A stretch of DNA of 7,942 nucleotides from Actinomycetes bacterium. GTDB taxonomy: Bacteria > Actinomycetota > Acidimicrobiia > Acidimicrobiales > RAAP-2. The notes below the pieces were generated by a model. The model was not told where the DNA came from. It worked only from the letters and a program-made list of their open reading frames with translations, and did not search any database. The stretch covers positions 1-7,942 of the forward strand of contig JAJYWG010000227.1 in the NCBI GenBank assembly GCA_021791615.1, in the 5' to 3' direction. Of this stretch, positions 1 to 5,847 are shown one piece after another; within the stretch, counting starts at the first letter, position 1, and each line of letters starts with the position of its first letter. Both the position numbers and the translations under genes were made by a program.

Positions 1-249
1 CATGATCAAGATGTGCTCGATCATGTGGACGAAGAAGTAGTCGTCGGCCCAGTAGTCGATCGGCGAGACGACCGCCAGGAGCAAGACGGCGAGCCCGCCA
101 TAGAAGAGCAGCGAGCGTCGGCGCCTCTCCGCCGCGCGCGCTGGCCGCGATCGACGCGCAAGATGGGCCAGTCCCTTTTCGTGCCACGCGACGACGACCG
201 CGGCGACGCCGACGAAGGGATCGAACGACCACTGGGTGAGGTATCGCAT
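1..249 (-). CDS. ctaG: caa3-type cytochrome oxidase assembly factor CtaG, N-terminal part (cut by window edge)
   Basis: Only the first 83 codons are visible; the gene runs off the left edge. The protein begins [15 protein letters not shown], has a hydrophobic stretch at about residues 10-22, a basic Arg-rich cytoplasmic loop at about 27-46, a second membrane segment at about 48-60, and then [20 protein letters not shown]. This order, with the Ser-Pro-Ile-Asp pair and the closely spaced histidines HM..H, is typical of the multi-pass CtaG family (Caa3_CtaG) that helps deliver copper to the caa3-type cytochrome c oxidase in the membrane. The ATG start is supported by a GGGGGTGA-like ribosome site about 7 bases upstream. 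A GTG 11 bases further up is out of frame. It lies 228 bases downstream of the SQR-like gene on the same strand, so it may belong to the same transcript. Family assignment is from recognition of the N-terminus only; the copper-binding and C-terminal parts are outside the window. Confidence 0.8.
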   Translation of the reverse strand, partial: MRYLTQWSFDPFVGVAAVVVAWHEKGLAHLARRSRPARAAERRRRSLLFYGGLAVLLLAVVSPIDYWADDYFFVHMIEHILIM

Positions 250-285
250 CGGGTCGTCACCCCCTTTCCGTGGGCACCATCGCGC

Positions 286-441
286 TCAATGGCTCGAACG
301 GACTCGCCGCTTGGCTACCTGGCTGTCGCGGGCGGCACTGCTACCTGCGCCAGGGCAGTTCGATCCGGCCGGTGGCCGGAGAAGGGGCCGGCCGCGAGCC
401 CTACGGGAGGTGACCGTCGTGCCCGGCTGGTCTGTCACCAT
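286..441 (-). CDS. Doubtful 51-residue small ORF in the SQR-ctaG gap
   Basis: An ATG at 439-441 is preceded by AGGAG at a spacing of about six bases and opens a 51-codon frame ending in TGA at 286-288. The product starts MVTDQPGTTVTSRRARGR and is basic and Arg/Ser-rich, with no membrane segment or motif that I recognise. About a quarter of its codons end in A or T, clearly more than in the neighbouring certain genes, and a GC-rich inverted repeat sits in its middle. It is the best coding candidate in this gap, but it may be a chance frame or a decayed remnant. No function is proposed. Confidence 0.2.
   Translation of the reverse strand: MVTDQPGTTVTSRRARGRPLLRPPAGSNCPGAGSSAARDSQVAKRRVRSSH
366..394. 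terminator. GC-only inverted repeat between SQR-like gene and ctaG
   Basis: CGGCCGG at 366-372 is the exact reverse complement of CCGGCCG at 388-394, leaving a 15-base spacer. The transcript of the minus strand could fold into a 7-bp all-GC hairpin about 85 bases after the SQR-like stop codon. No U-run follows, so it is not a classical intrinsic terminator; it could be a transcript-stabilising or attenuating hairpin, or a chance repeat in GC-rich DNA. Confidence 0.2.
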
Positions 442-477
442 CGCGCGCTCCTCGTCGACGAGCCGAGAGACGACAGT

Positions 478-1614
478 TCACACCCCCAGCCACTCCTGCA
501 GCCGCTCGGCCTCGAAGGCTTCCTTGCGGGCGTAGGTCTCGGTGTCGGGCTCTGCCATTCGCAGGACGGGCTTCGGTTTCTCGAAGAACTTGCCTTCGAG
601 GGCGGCGGCTCGTCGCCCGTTGAACTCCAAGAAGCAGTAGCCCGTCCCGTCGTAGGCGGTGGCGCCACCACCGTCGATCTCCGCTGCGATGCTCGTCCCG
701 GCCGCCCGGCCCAACCCTTCGGCGAAGACCCCGGCCCGGGGAAGGTTCTCCACCGCCGTGCAGTCACCGACCGCGTAGACGCCGTCGAAGGCGGTGCGGC
801 CGGTCTCGGGGTCTGGCCAGATCCAGCCGTCCTCTCCGGCCAGCGGGCTGTCGGCGATCACCGCAGGCGGCACCGCCCGGGGTATGCCGAGCAGCAGGGT
901 GTAGTCCAGGGTGGTCCCGTCAGCGAACGACGCGATGCGTGCCCGAGTGTCGATCGCGGCGACCTGGAGCCCCGTGCGGAGGTCGATCCCTTGCCCGGCG
1001 AGCCCGTTGGCCACCAGCTCGTCCACGTCCGGGCCGGCCATCGGCAACGGCGAGGGCATCGGGGTGGCGATCACCACCTCGACCCGGTCTCGTACCCCGC
1101 GGCGACGGAGGTGCTCTTCGACCAGGAATGCTGCCTCGTACGGGGCAGGCGGGCACACGTAGGGGATCCCGAGCACGGCCACGATGACTCTGCCGCAGTC
1201 GAGGTGCTCGAGCTCGGTGCGCATCGCCGGCAGCCGATCGGGGTCGTAGAGATCATGTGCTCCGTGCTCGGCTGCCCCCAGCTTCTCGCGGTCGCCGGCC
1301 GCTCCCAGCGCCACGATCATGTAGTCGGCGTCCATCGATCCGACTGACGTCTCGACCGCCCGACGGGCCGGGTCGATGGCCGTGATGCGGGCCTTGACGA
1401 ACCGGATGCCCTGTGCGGCGAGAGCGCTGAGCCGCCCGGTGCCCTGCGCGAGCGGGCGGGTACCGACAAGATCCCACAACTTGGCGAAGCCGACGAAGAA
1501 CCGGTCTTCGTCGGCAACGAGGGTGATCTCATGCTCGCTGTCGAGTCGGCGCCGCAACTCGTGCGCTGCCGCGAGGCCCCCGAACCCTCCACCCAGGACT
1601 ATCACCTTGGCCAT
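478..1614 (-). CDS. FAD-dependent sulfide:quinone oxidoreductase-like flavoprotein
   Basis: This 378-residue flavoprotein probably oxidises sulfide (or a related sulfur donor) at a disulfide-FAD centre and passes electrons to the quinone pool on the cytoplasmic membrane face. The N-terminus VIVLGGGFGGLAAA (residues 4-17) is a Rossmann FAD-binding motif. A second FAD contact, GVYAVGDC, is at 278-285. Cysteines at 154 (in VCPPAPYE) and 327 (in TGYCFLEFNG) sit where the redox-active pair lies in SQR and flavocytochrome c sulfide dehydrogenase flavoproteins. Two more are at 140 and 285. It is shorter than typical SQRs (about 430 residues) and seems to lack most of the C-terminal amphipathic membrane anchor. 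The ATG start is fixed by GAAGGAGA about five bases upstream. The persulfide dioxygenase-rhodanese in the same gene series supports a sulfide role. An NDH-2-like or FCSD-like enzyme is the main alternative; the exact acceptor is not shown by the sequence. Confidence 0.8.
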   Translation of the reverse strand: MAKVIVLGGGFGGLAAAHELRRRLDSEHEITLVADEDRFFVGFAKLWDLVGTRPLAQGTGRLSALAAQGIRFVKARITAIDPARRAVETSVGSMDADYMIVALGAAGDREKLGAAEHGAHDLYDPDRLPAMRTELEHLDCGRVIVAVLGIPYVCPPAPYEAAFLVEEHLRRRGVRDRVEVVIATPMPSPLPMAGPDVDELVANGLAGQGIDLRTGLQVAAIDTRARIASFADGTTLDYTLLLGIPRAVPPAVIADSPLAGEDGWIWPDPETGRTAFDGVYAVGDCTAVENLPRAGVFAEGLGRAAGTSIAAEIDGGGATAYDGTGYCFLEFNGRRAAALEGKFFEKPKPVLRMAEPDTETYARKEAFEAERLQEWLGV

Positions 1615-1686
1615 GTCTCTCCTTCTTCGGATCTGCGTCTCGGACGCGTCGAGCAGCCGTCAGGGCCGCCTTGGTCGAGCTGGCGG

Positions 1687-1945
1687 TCAGCGCTTGGCCT
1701 CTTGGCCGGGCGGCACCCAGTCGGCGGGGCGGCCGGTGTGGTTGGAGAACTCCACCGATCACTGCCACCAGCTGTGATCATCGGCGTGCTGCCACGCCTT
1801 GAGGACGCCGACCTCGCCCCGGCCAACAGCACCGGCAGGCCGTGAAGCTCCTCGTCGGGCCACACCTCACTTCTCCGGTTGCGTTCACCGTCGAGCACCA
1901 TCAGGGTCATCGGCGAATAGGGCTGTTCCCAGAATGGTCGATCAT
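1687..1945 (-). pseudogene. Broken small gene (two frameshifts and one stop)
   Basis: Three consecutive segments in three reading frames look like one small gene of about 86 codons. The first starts at ATG 1943-1945 (MIDHSGNSPI) behind an excellent AGGAAGGA ribosome site and stops at 1907. The second (about 1815-1910) reads MTLMVLDGERNRRSEVWPDE, then ELHGLPVLLAGA. The third reads EVGVLKAWQHADDHSWWQ, meets TGA at 1759-1761, and continues in frame as SVEFSNHTGRPADWVPPGQ to a final TGA at 1687-1689. Segments two and three have mostly G or C in third positions, as real genes here do. Each frame change equals one missing base. The reconstructed product is small, soluble-looking and Trp-rich; I do not recognise the family. 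It sits 45 bases after the Lgt-like gene and 72 before the SQR-like gene. Alternatively the ATGA at 1907-1910 is a coupled stop/start of a 12-residue leader and a truncated gene. Sequencing or assembly error is also possible. Confidence 0.6.
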
Positions 1946-1950
1946 CAGAG

Positions 1951-1958
1951 TCCTTCCT
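1951..1958 (-). promoter_or_regulatory. Ribosome binding site of the broken small gene
   Basis: On the minus strand AGGAAGGA lies five bases before the ATG at 1943-1945. It is among the strongest ribosome sites in the window, yet the frame it serves stops after 12 codons. This is the main reason to place the original gene start here and to treat the following frames as parts of one damaged gene. Confidence 0.55.
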
Positions 1959-1990
1959 GCTGCTTGTCGGTCGGCTTTGTCCCGGCGCCC

Positions 1991-3226
1991 TCACCAGAAC
2001 ACGCCCACCGCGACGTCGACAAGGACGACCAATCCGGTGAACGCCATCGTGAGGGTGCGGCCGTGGGCGGTCTTGCGGGCATTGTCACGCAGCGGGAAGA
2101 GCAGCTGCCGGCCGAGCGTGTACGCGGAGATCGTGCCGATGAACACGACCCCGGCCGGGTGCGGTGTCGTCATCCACATAGCCAGCAGCGCCGGTACTCC
2201 GATGGACAGCGCGACCGTGGACTCGAGCAGCTGGGTGGGGATGCGGCGCACCCCGAGGCGCTGGTCCGACGACCACAGGCCGAAGCGCGACGCAGTTGGC
2301 CGCCCGACGCAGCAGCCGCCGAAGAAACAGCCGAACCGGCCGATCGTCATCCCCAAGAACAACCCGGGGGCGGTCACGTCCAGCAAAGCACCGACGGGCA
2401 CCCCGGCGACCAGCGCCCCGACGACGAGGGTGCCGACGGCACCGGCCACGAACCCTTGGATGCACAGGCCGGCGGTCAGCACGGCCGGGCGGTGGTCATA
2501 CCCCGCCAGGAAGTGCCGCCCCAGATAGTGCCCGGCCAAGTAGTAGAACTTGGCGCCGACCAGCCCGACCAGGCTGGCAGCCAGCGATACCACCAGGACA
2601 CGGGTGGCATGCAGGTGGGCGTGAGTGGCGAGGAGTACCTGGGTGGCGAGGCCGACCGCGACACCGAGGCCGACCAGGGCAGGCCACGCACCGAGGTGCG
2701 TGCCCGGAGCACGGACCGAGATGACACGTGCAAACCCGGTCGTGCCGGACGCCGACGCGCTCGGCAGGCGCGGACCTGGCGCCGGTGCCGAGCGGGTCGC
2801 CCCGGCCCGGGACCGCGTGTCGTTCACCGGGGTGGCGGTCACCTGCCACTCGCCTGGCGGGCCGTCGACGACACGGGCCGTGATCGCGAGACGCCCGCTA
2901 CCCGGCACGACGTGCTCGACCGTCTCGGTGACACTGAAACTGTCGCGTGGGCGACGCTTGCCCTTTGCGCCGATGCGACGCCCGGTGAAGCGGATCGTGA
3001 CCGGGTAGGGCTCCCCCTCGGCGGCGGCATCGAAGAAGTAGGTCAGCCCGAGGGCCTGCGGTTCGATGTCGGCGAGCGCCTCACAGCGAAACGTCGTCAC
3101 CTGCAACGGTCGCGAGCCCGTCTCGAGAGCCCGCCGTGGCAGGGACGCGCGTACCCGGGCTGGCGCCAGGGGCGCGGACAACCTTTCGGAGGTGAGATTG
3201 GTAGGCACGCGACGGGTCTGGCTCAT
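1991..3226 (-). CDS. Lgt-like (prolipoprotein diacylglyceryl transferase family) membrane protein with extra N-terminal domain
   Basis: This 411-residue protein has two parts. Residues about 40-135 form a soluble, beta-rich domain (for example GRLAITARVVDGPPGEWQVT) that I do not recognise; a Pro/Ser/Ala-rich linker follows to about 165. From about 178 to the end there are roughly seven hydrophobic segments with Lgt-family landmarks: GAKFYYLAGHYL near 224-235, GRFGCFFGGCCVGRPT at 296-311 and RIPTQLLES at 328-336. True Lgt moves diacylglyceryl from phosphatidylglycerol to lipoprotein lipobox cysteines and has Asn after GR.G and a His-Gly-Gly region. Here the Asn is Cys300, Cys305-Cys306 follow, and the His region reads CIQGFVAG. 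It therefore fits a divergent Lgt-like subgroup whose substrate is uncertain. The ATG at 3224-3226 was chosen because the sequence becomes protein-like there, but no clear ribosome site precedes it. A GTG at 3287-3289 would add 21 unlikely residues. It lies among sulfur-metabolism genes, with a broken gene on either side. Confidence 0.75.
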   Translation of the reverse strand: MSQTRRVPTNLTSERLSAPLAPARVRASLPRRALETGSRPLQVTTFRCEALADIEPQALGLTYFFDAAAEGEPYPVTIRFTGRRIGAKGKRRPRDSFSVTETVEHVVPGSGRLAITARVVDGPPGEWQVTATPVNDTRSRAGATRSAPAPGPRLPSASASGTTGFARVISVRAPGTHLGAWPALVGLGVAVGLATQVLLATHAHLHATRVLVVSLAASLVGLVGAKFYYLAGHYLGRHFLAGYDHRPAVLTAGLCIQGFVAGAVGTLVVGALVAGVPVGALLDVTAPGLFLGMTIGRFGCFFGGCCVGRPTASRFGLWSSDQRLGVRRIPTQLLESTVALSIGVPALLAMWMTTPHPAGVVFIGTISAYTLGRQLLFPLRDNARKTAHGRTLTMAFTGLVVLVDVAVGVFW

Positions 3227-3342
3227 GACGGCGTGAGAACTGGTCGAGATCCGGCAAGCGCGTTCGCCGGGTAGGGAGGGTGGACGCACCCCGAAAGAGC
3301 GTCCCGAGCCTGCATCTGAACCTTGGCCCTGGCCGTCACGCG
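3227..3342. other. Non-coding or decayed stretch upstream of the Lgt-like gene
   Basis: No intact gene is visible here. On the minus strand the frame of the preceding broken gene continues past its TAG (3343-3345) as RVTARAKVQMQARDALSG and runs without another stop to a TGA at 3223-3225, which overlaps the chosen Lgt-like ATG as ATGA. That may be the lost tail of the broken gene, since such coupled ends are common in operons, or chance. No convincing promoter or hairpin was found. Confidence 0.3.
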
Positions 3343-3509
3343 CTACGCCTCGTCCCCGACGGCCACGTCGACCAACTCGGGGTCGGCATGGTCGAGGGCG
3401 CCATCGGTCGGGCCCTCGACGACCCGGGTCACCTTCCGAGCGTCCCCCGATCGGGGCCGCAGACTTCCATGGAGTAGCGCGTGGTGGTCGCCGGCTGCCC
3501 TCCTGTCAC
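3343..3509 (-). pseudogene. Frameshifted small gene, possibly PRC-barrel-like
   Basis: A GTG at 3507-3509, 12 bases after the SHOCT stop and behind GGTGAGG, opens MTGGQPATTTRYSMEVCGPD and then RGTLG before a TGA at 3429-3431. One base of shift near 3436-3438 restores KVTRVVEGPTDGALDHADPE and LVDVAVGDEA, ending in TAG at 3343-3345. Both halves have strongly GC-rich third codon positions, and the join gives a smooth GTLG-KVTRVVEG, the kind of beta-turn start seen in PRC-barrel or DUF2171-like small proteins. That family link is a weak resemblance, not an established match. The damage equals one deleted base. The reconstructed product is about 55 residues, or longer if the TAG is a second lesion. 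No slippery heptamer is visible, so programmed frameshifting is unlikely; pseudogene or assembly error are the realistic readings. Confidence 0.5.
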
Positions 3510-3521
3510 CCGTCCAAGGCC

Positions 3522-3791
3522 TCACCGGCGCCCCCCGACGAGGGTGGCGCGTCGGCGTTCGAACTCCTCCTCGTCGATCTCTCCCCTGGCGTAGCGCTGC
3601 TCCAGGGCAGCCAAAGGGCTGTCGGTCGAGGATGGTTCGCTCCGGCCTTGGTCGATCGGGGCCCGGCCGGCGAAGGTCTTGTAGGCCACGGCAACGAGCA
3701 GGACGATTGCGGCCGCCACCACCACCCAGACGAGTATCACCCAGGCGTCGAAGGAGCCGGGGCTCACCATGCGGTCCATGAAGTTGGGCAT
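3522..3791 (-). CDS. Small membrane protein with C-terminal SHOCT domain
   Basis: This 89-residue protein has one strong membrane helix at about residues 16-38 (AWVILVWVVVAAAIVLLVAV), a polar linker, and a C-terminal SHOCT domain at about 58-84: PLAALEQRYARGEIDEEEFE, with the usual L..RYA.GEI...EF...R pattern. SHOCT domains are short helical oligomerisation or interaction modules found at the ends of many actinobacterial proteins; their biochemical role is mostly unknown. The N-terminus is short and probably extracytoplasmic, with the SHOCT domain in the cytoplasm (inference). The ATG start follows an AGGAGGAGG ribosome site at good spacing. The gene is 108 bases downstream of the dioxygenase-rhodanese gene and 12 bases upstream of a broken gene. 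It may be a membrane anchor or assembly partner for a neighbour, but nothing in the sequence names the partner. Confidence 0.85.
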   Translation of the reverse strand: MPNFMDRMVSPGSFDAWVILVWVVVAAAIVLLVAVAYKTFAGRAPIDQGRSEPSSTDSPLAALEQRYARGEIDEEEFERRRATLVGGRR

Positions 3792-3899
3792 CTCGCCTCC
3801 TCCTCGGTCGTCGGGTCAACTACGCCGTGTCGTAACTATCATGGCGTCATCCTGCCCTTCGTGCCACTTGGCGGACCTGCAGACGGCCGCCCGGGTGGT

Positions 3900-5342
3900 T
3901 CAGGCCGACAACGGGTACCCCTTGGTGGCCCAGTCGGGCACACCGCCCTCTACCAGTACGGCAGGGATCCCAGCGGCGTCGAGGATGCTGGCGGCCATCG
4001 CCGCCCGGTGCCCGGTTTGACACAGCGTGTAGGTGGTCTCCTTTCCGCCGAGCTCGCCCACCCGGCCGGCCAAGTCGGGAATGTGGACGTGATGGGCGCC
4101 GGACAGGTGCCCCTCGGCCCACTCCTGGTCCTGGCGCACGTCGAGCACCCGGGTTCCGCCGGCATCGAGGGCCGTTTTGAGCCCCTCCACATCGGTGACC
4201 GGGTAGGAGCGAAGAGGGCGATTGGAGGCGACCCAGGCGTCCACCTCGCCGTCGAGTACCCCCGCGATGGTTTCGATGCCGACCCGGGCGGCCTGGCGGG
4301 CCGCCCCGGTGGGGTCCTGGCCCGGACCCAGGACCAGGACGAAGCGGGTGCCGGCCGGAAAGAGCCAACCCAGATCGGTGCCGAAGGACGGGTCGTCGAG
4401 CTCCACGTTCACCGAGCCAGGGACGTGGCCGGCTGCTACTTGACCCCGGGGGCGGCCGTCGACCACCGCCACGCCGTCGCCTTGGAGGCGGACAAGCTCC
4501 TCGGGAGCAACGCTCGAGAGGGGTCGGGTGTCCCAGCTCGGCGCCCCGGCCAGGTTGATTGCGGCCATGCGGGCGTAGTAGGCGGGGTAGGCGGTGAGCC
4601 CGGCCAATTGTCGGGCGAGGAAGTCGTCCTCGTCGAGCGCGGTGAAGGCGGGGTTACGGTGCTTCTCCTTGGCCACGGTCGTCCAGGTCTCGTCTCCGGC
4701 AGCCGAGGCTGCGCAGAACGAGCCCTGGCCATGGGTCGGCCCGATGGCGGTTGGCTCGGGCAGTTCGCCGAGGCGGTGGGCCGAGTGGTACTGGGCCCGA
4801 GTCAACTCCTTGGTCAGCTCGGGAGCAACGAGGTCGGTACGCCCACACGCGCCGACCAGCACGCAGCCCCCGGAGAGCACGGCGACCACTTCATCGTGCT
4901 CCAAGACCGCGTAAGAGGTGTGATGGGGGGTATGGCCAGGCGTGTGCAGGGATCGCAGGCGCACCGTCCCGAGGGGCACCTCGTCGCCGTCGGCCACCGG
5001 GTGGTGCCCGAAGGCGTAACCGGCCCCAGCCGGCAGCACGTGGGTGGCCCCATGCTCGGTTGCCAGGGCCCGGCCACCGCTCACGTAGTCGTTGTGGACG
5101 TGGGTCTCGGCGACCACGGTCAGCCGCCCGCCAAGCTCGGCCAGGGCCTTCCGGTAGCGGTCGAGGTCTCGTTGCGGGTCGATCACCGCCACGTCTGGAC
5201 CTGAGCGGACCAGGTAGCTGTGGTCGCCGAGTCCGGGGGTCGAGAGCTGGTAGATCTCGATCGCGCCGGGCAGCTCTATCTTGGTCAGGTCCGTGCTCGT
5301 CAGGTCCGTGCTCGTCGGGTCAGTGTTGGTCATCTCGACCAT
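3900..5342 (-). CDS. Persulfide dioxygenase-like MBL-fold protein fused to two rhodanese domains
   Basis: This 480-residue cytoplasmic protein has a metallo-beta-lactamase domain at about 24-235 and two rhodanese domains at about 275-378 and 380-480. The metal site is visible: THVHNDY with His81, His83 and Asp85, then His137 in HTPGH, Asp170 in GRTD and His204 in GPTHGQG. This is the pattern of ETHE1-type persulfide dioxygenases, in which two His and one Asp hold iron and glutathione persulfide is oxidised to sulfite; Tyr86 replaces the second histidine of the zinc-hydrolase motif. The second rhodanese has the active-site loop CQTGHR with Cys441, so it can carry persulfide. The first has no cysteine in the matching loop (GPGQDPTG) and is probably structural. 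It would remove the persulfide made by the SQR-like enzyme. AGGAGG eight bases before ATG 5340-5342 fixes the start. The N-terminus carries a short TSTDL repeat. A plain MBL-rhodanese of other function is the alternative. Confidence 0.87.
   Translation of the reverse strand: MVEMTNTDPTSTDLTSTDLTKIELPGAIEIYQLSTPGLGDHSYLVRSGPDVAVIDPQRDLDRYRKALAELGGRLTVVAETHVHNDYVSGGRALATEHGATHVLPAGAGYAFGHHPVADGDEVPLGTVRLRSLHTPGHTPHHTSYAVLEHDEVVAVLSGGCVLVGACGRTDLVAPELTKELTRAQYHSAHRLGELPEPTAIGPTHGQGSFCAASAAGDETWTTVAKEKHRNPAFTALDEDDFLARQLAGLTAYPAYYARMAAINLAGAPSWDTRPLSSVAPEELVRLQGDGVAVVDGRPRGQVAAGHVPGSVNVELDDPSFGTDLGWLFPAGTRFVLVLGPGQDPTGAARQAARVGIETIAGVLDGEVDAWVASNRPLRSYPVTDVEGLKTALDAGGTRVLDVRQDQEWAEGHLSGAHHVHIPDLAGRVGELGGKETTYTLCQTGHRAAMAASILDAAGIPAVLVEGGVPDWATKGYPLSA
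5284..5328 (-). repeat. 15-bp tandem repeat in the N-terminus of the dioxygenase gene
   Basis: Two identical 15-base units (5284-5298 and 5299-5313) are followed by a third, diverged unit (5314-5328). They keep the reading frame and encode the repeating TSTDL / PTSTDL stretch ahead of the metallo-beta-lactamase domain. Copy number could vary between strains without breaking the gene. Confidence 0.85.
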
Positions 5343-5366
5343 GTGCTCTGCCTCCTTCTTTATCTG

Positions 5367-5379
5367 TTGGCAACGCCAA
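5367..5379. promoter_or_regulatory. Short inverted repeat ahead of the dioxygenase gene
   Basis: TTGGC-AAC-GCCAA is a perfect 5-bp inverted repeat with a three-base spacer, in the 73-base gap between the secreted-protein stop and the dioxygenase ATG, 24 bases upstream of the start and just before the ribosome site. It could be a small hairpin that tunes translation or an operator half-site pair. No promoter boxes around it convince me, and it may be chance. Confidence 0.25.
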
Positions 5380-5415
5380 GGCGATGCGGCGTCGGTGTCG
5401 CGACCACGTCATGGC

Positions 5416-5847
5416 TCAAGAAGCCGGGCGCTGGCTGGAGGCAGGCCCACTGCCAGCGGCCGGCTGGCCCATCATCGAGCCCGCTGTCCCGGTGCCGCTC
5501 ATCATCTGCGAGCTGTCCATCAGCTGGAGCATCTGGGGGTAGAGGGCCTGGAGCTCGGCGCGAGCCTGGGGCGACAGGCTGGCCAGCATCTCCGACATCA
5601 TCGGGGAAGTCCCGGTCGGAGCTTGCGTGCCCGACGCCGCGTTTCCCCCAGGAGGGGCCGCGGTGGTGGATGTCGTGGCGGCGGTCGCAGCAAGCACTGG
5701 AGCCGATGCCCCTGCGGTTGCCGCAGAACCGGCGCCATGTCCGGCCGAGCCGGGGGTGGCCGCGAAGGCGACGCCGGCGAAGAGGGCGGCCGACAGTCCG
5801 AAGGCAGCTCCTGCGGTGACCCAGCGGGTGGTGTGCGCAAATCTCAT
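5416..5847 (-). CDS. Secreted methionine-rich low-complexity protein
   Basis: This 143-residue protein starts with a clear signal peptide: a basic N-terminus, a hydrophobic core at about residues 11-28, and a likely cut after AFA at 29. The mature part has a Gly/Ala/Ser/Thr-rich flexible stretch to about 80, then a probably helical region with many methionines: MMSEML at 83-88, PQMLQLM at 105-111, SQMM at 113-116 and SMMG at 124-127. There is no cysteine and no lipobox. I do not recognise the family. Methionine-dense exported proteins can bind Cu(I), but this is inference from composition only. Its ATG overlaps the kinase stop as ATGA, with AGGAAGGAAG upstream, so it is translated with the two-component system and may modulate the sensor or be its main output. 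It lies 73 bases before the dioxygenase gene. Confidence 0.8.
   Translation of the reverse strand: MRFAHTTRWVTAGAAFGLSAALFAGVAFAATPGSAGHGAGSAATAGASAPVLAATAATTSTTAAPPGGNAASGTQAPTGTSPMMSEMLASLSPQARAELQALYPQMLQLMDSSQMMSGTGTAGSMMGQPAAGSGPASSQRPAS

Noticed and set aside
13..1347. Long plus-strand open frame opposite ctaG and the SQR-like gene
   Set aside because: It spans two genes and an intergenic gap on the other strand and has no protein motif, so it is a GC-driven shadow.
3287..3289. GTG as the start of the Lgt-like protein
   Set aside because: The 21 extra residues look non-coding, and there is no better ribosome site than at ATG 3224-3226; the question is not fully settled.
3429..3440. 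Programmed -1 frameshift in the PRC-barrel-like gene
   Set aside because: No slippery heptamer or clear downstream pseudoknot is visible, and a one-base loss explains the pattern more simply.
3792..3899. Promoter in the gap before the SHOCT gene
   Set aside because: A TTGACC-like hexamer lies too close to the start codon for a -10 box to fit, and the only inverted repeat has 4-bp arms.
3648..5204. Long plus-strand open frame opposite the dioxygenase-rhodanese gene
   Set aside because: It has no recognisable domain and a shadow composition rich in Gly, His and Arg, and it lies antisense to a gene with clear catalytic motifs; long antisense frames are expected at this GC content.
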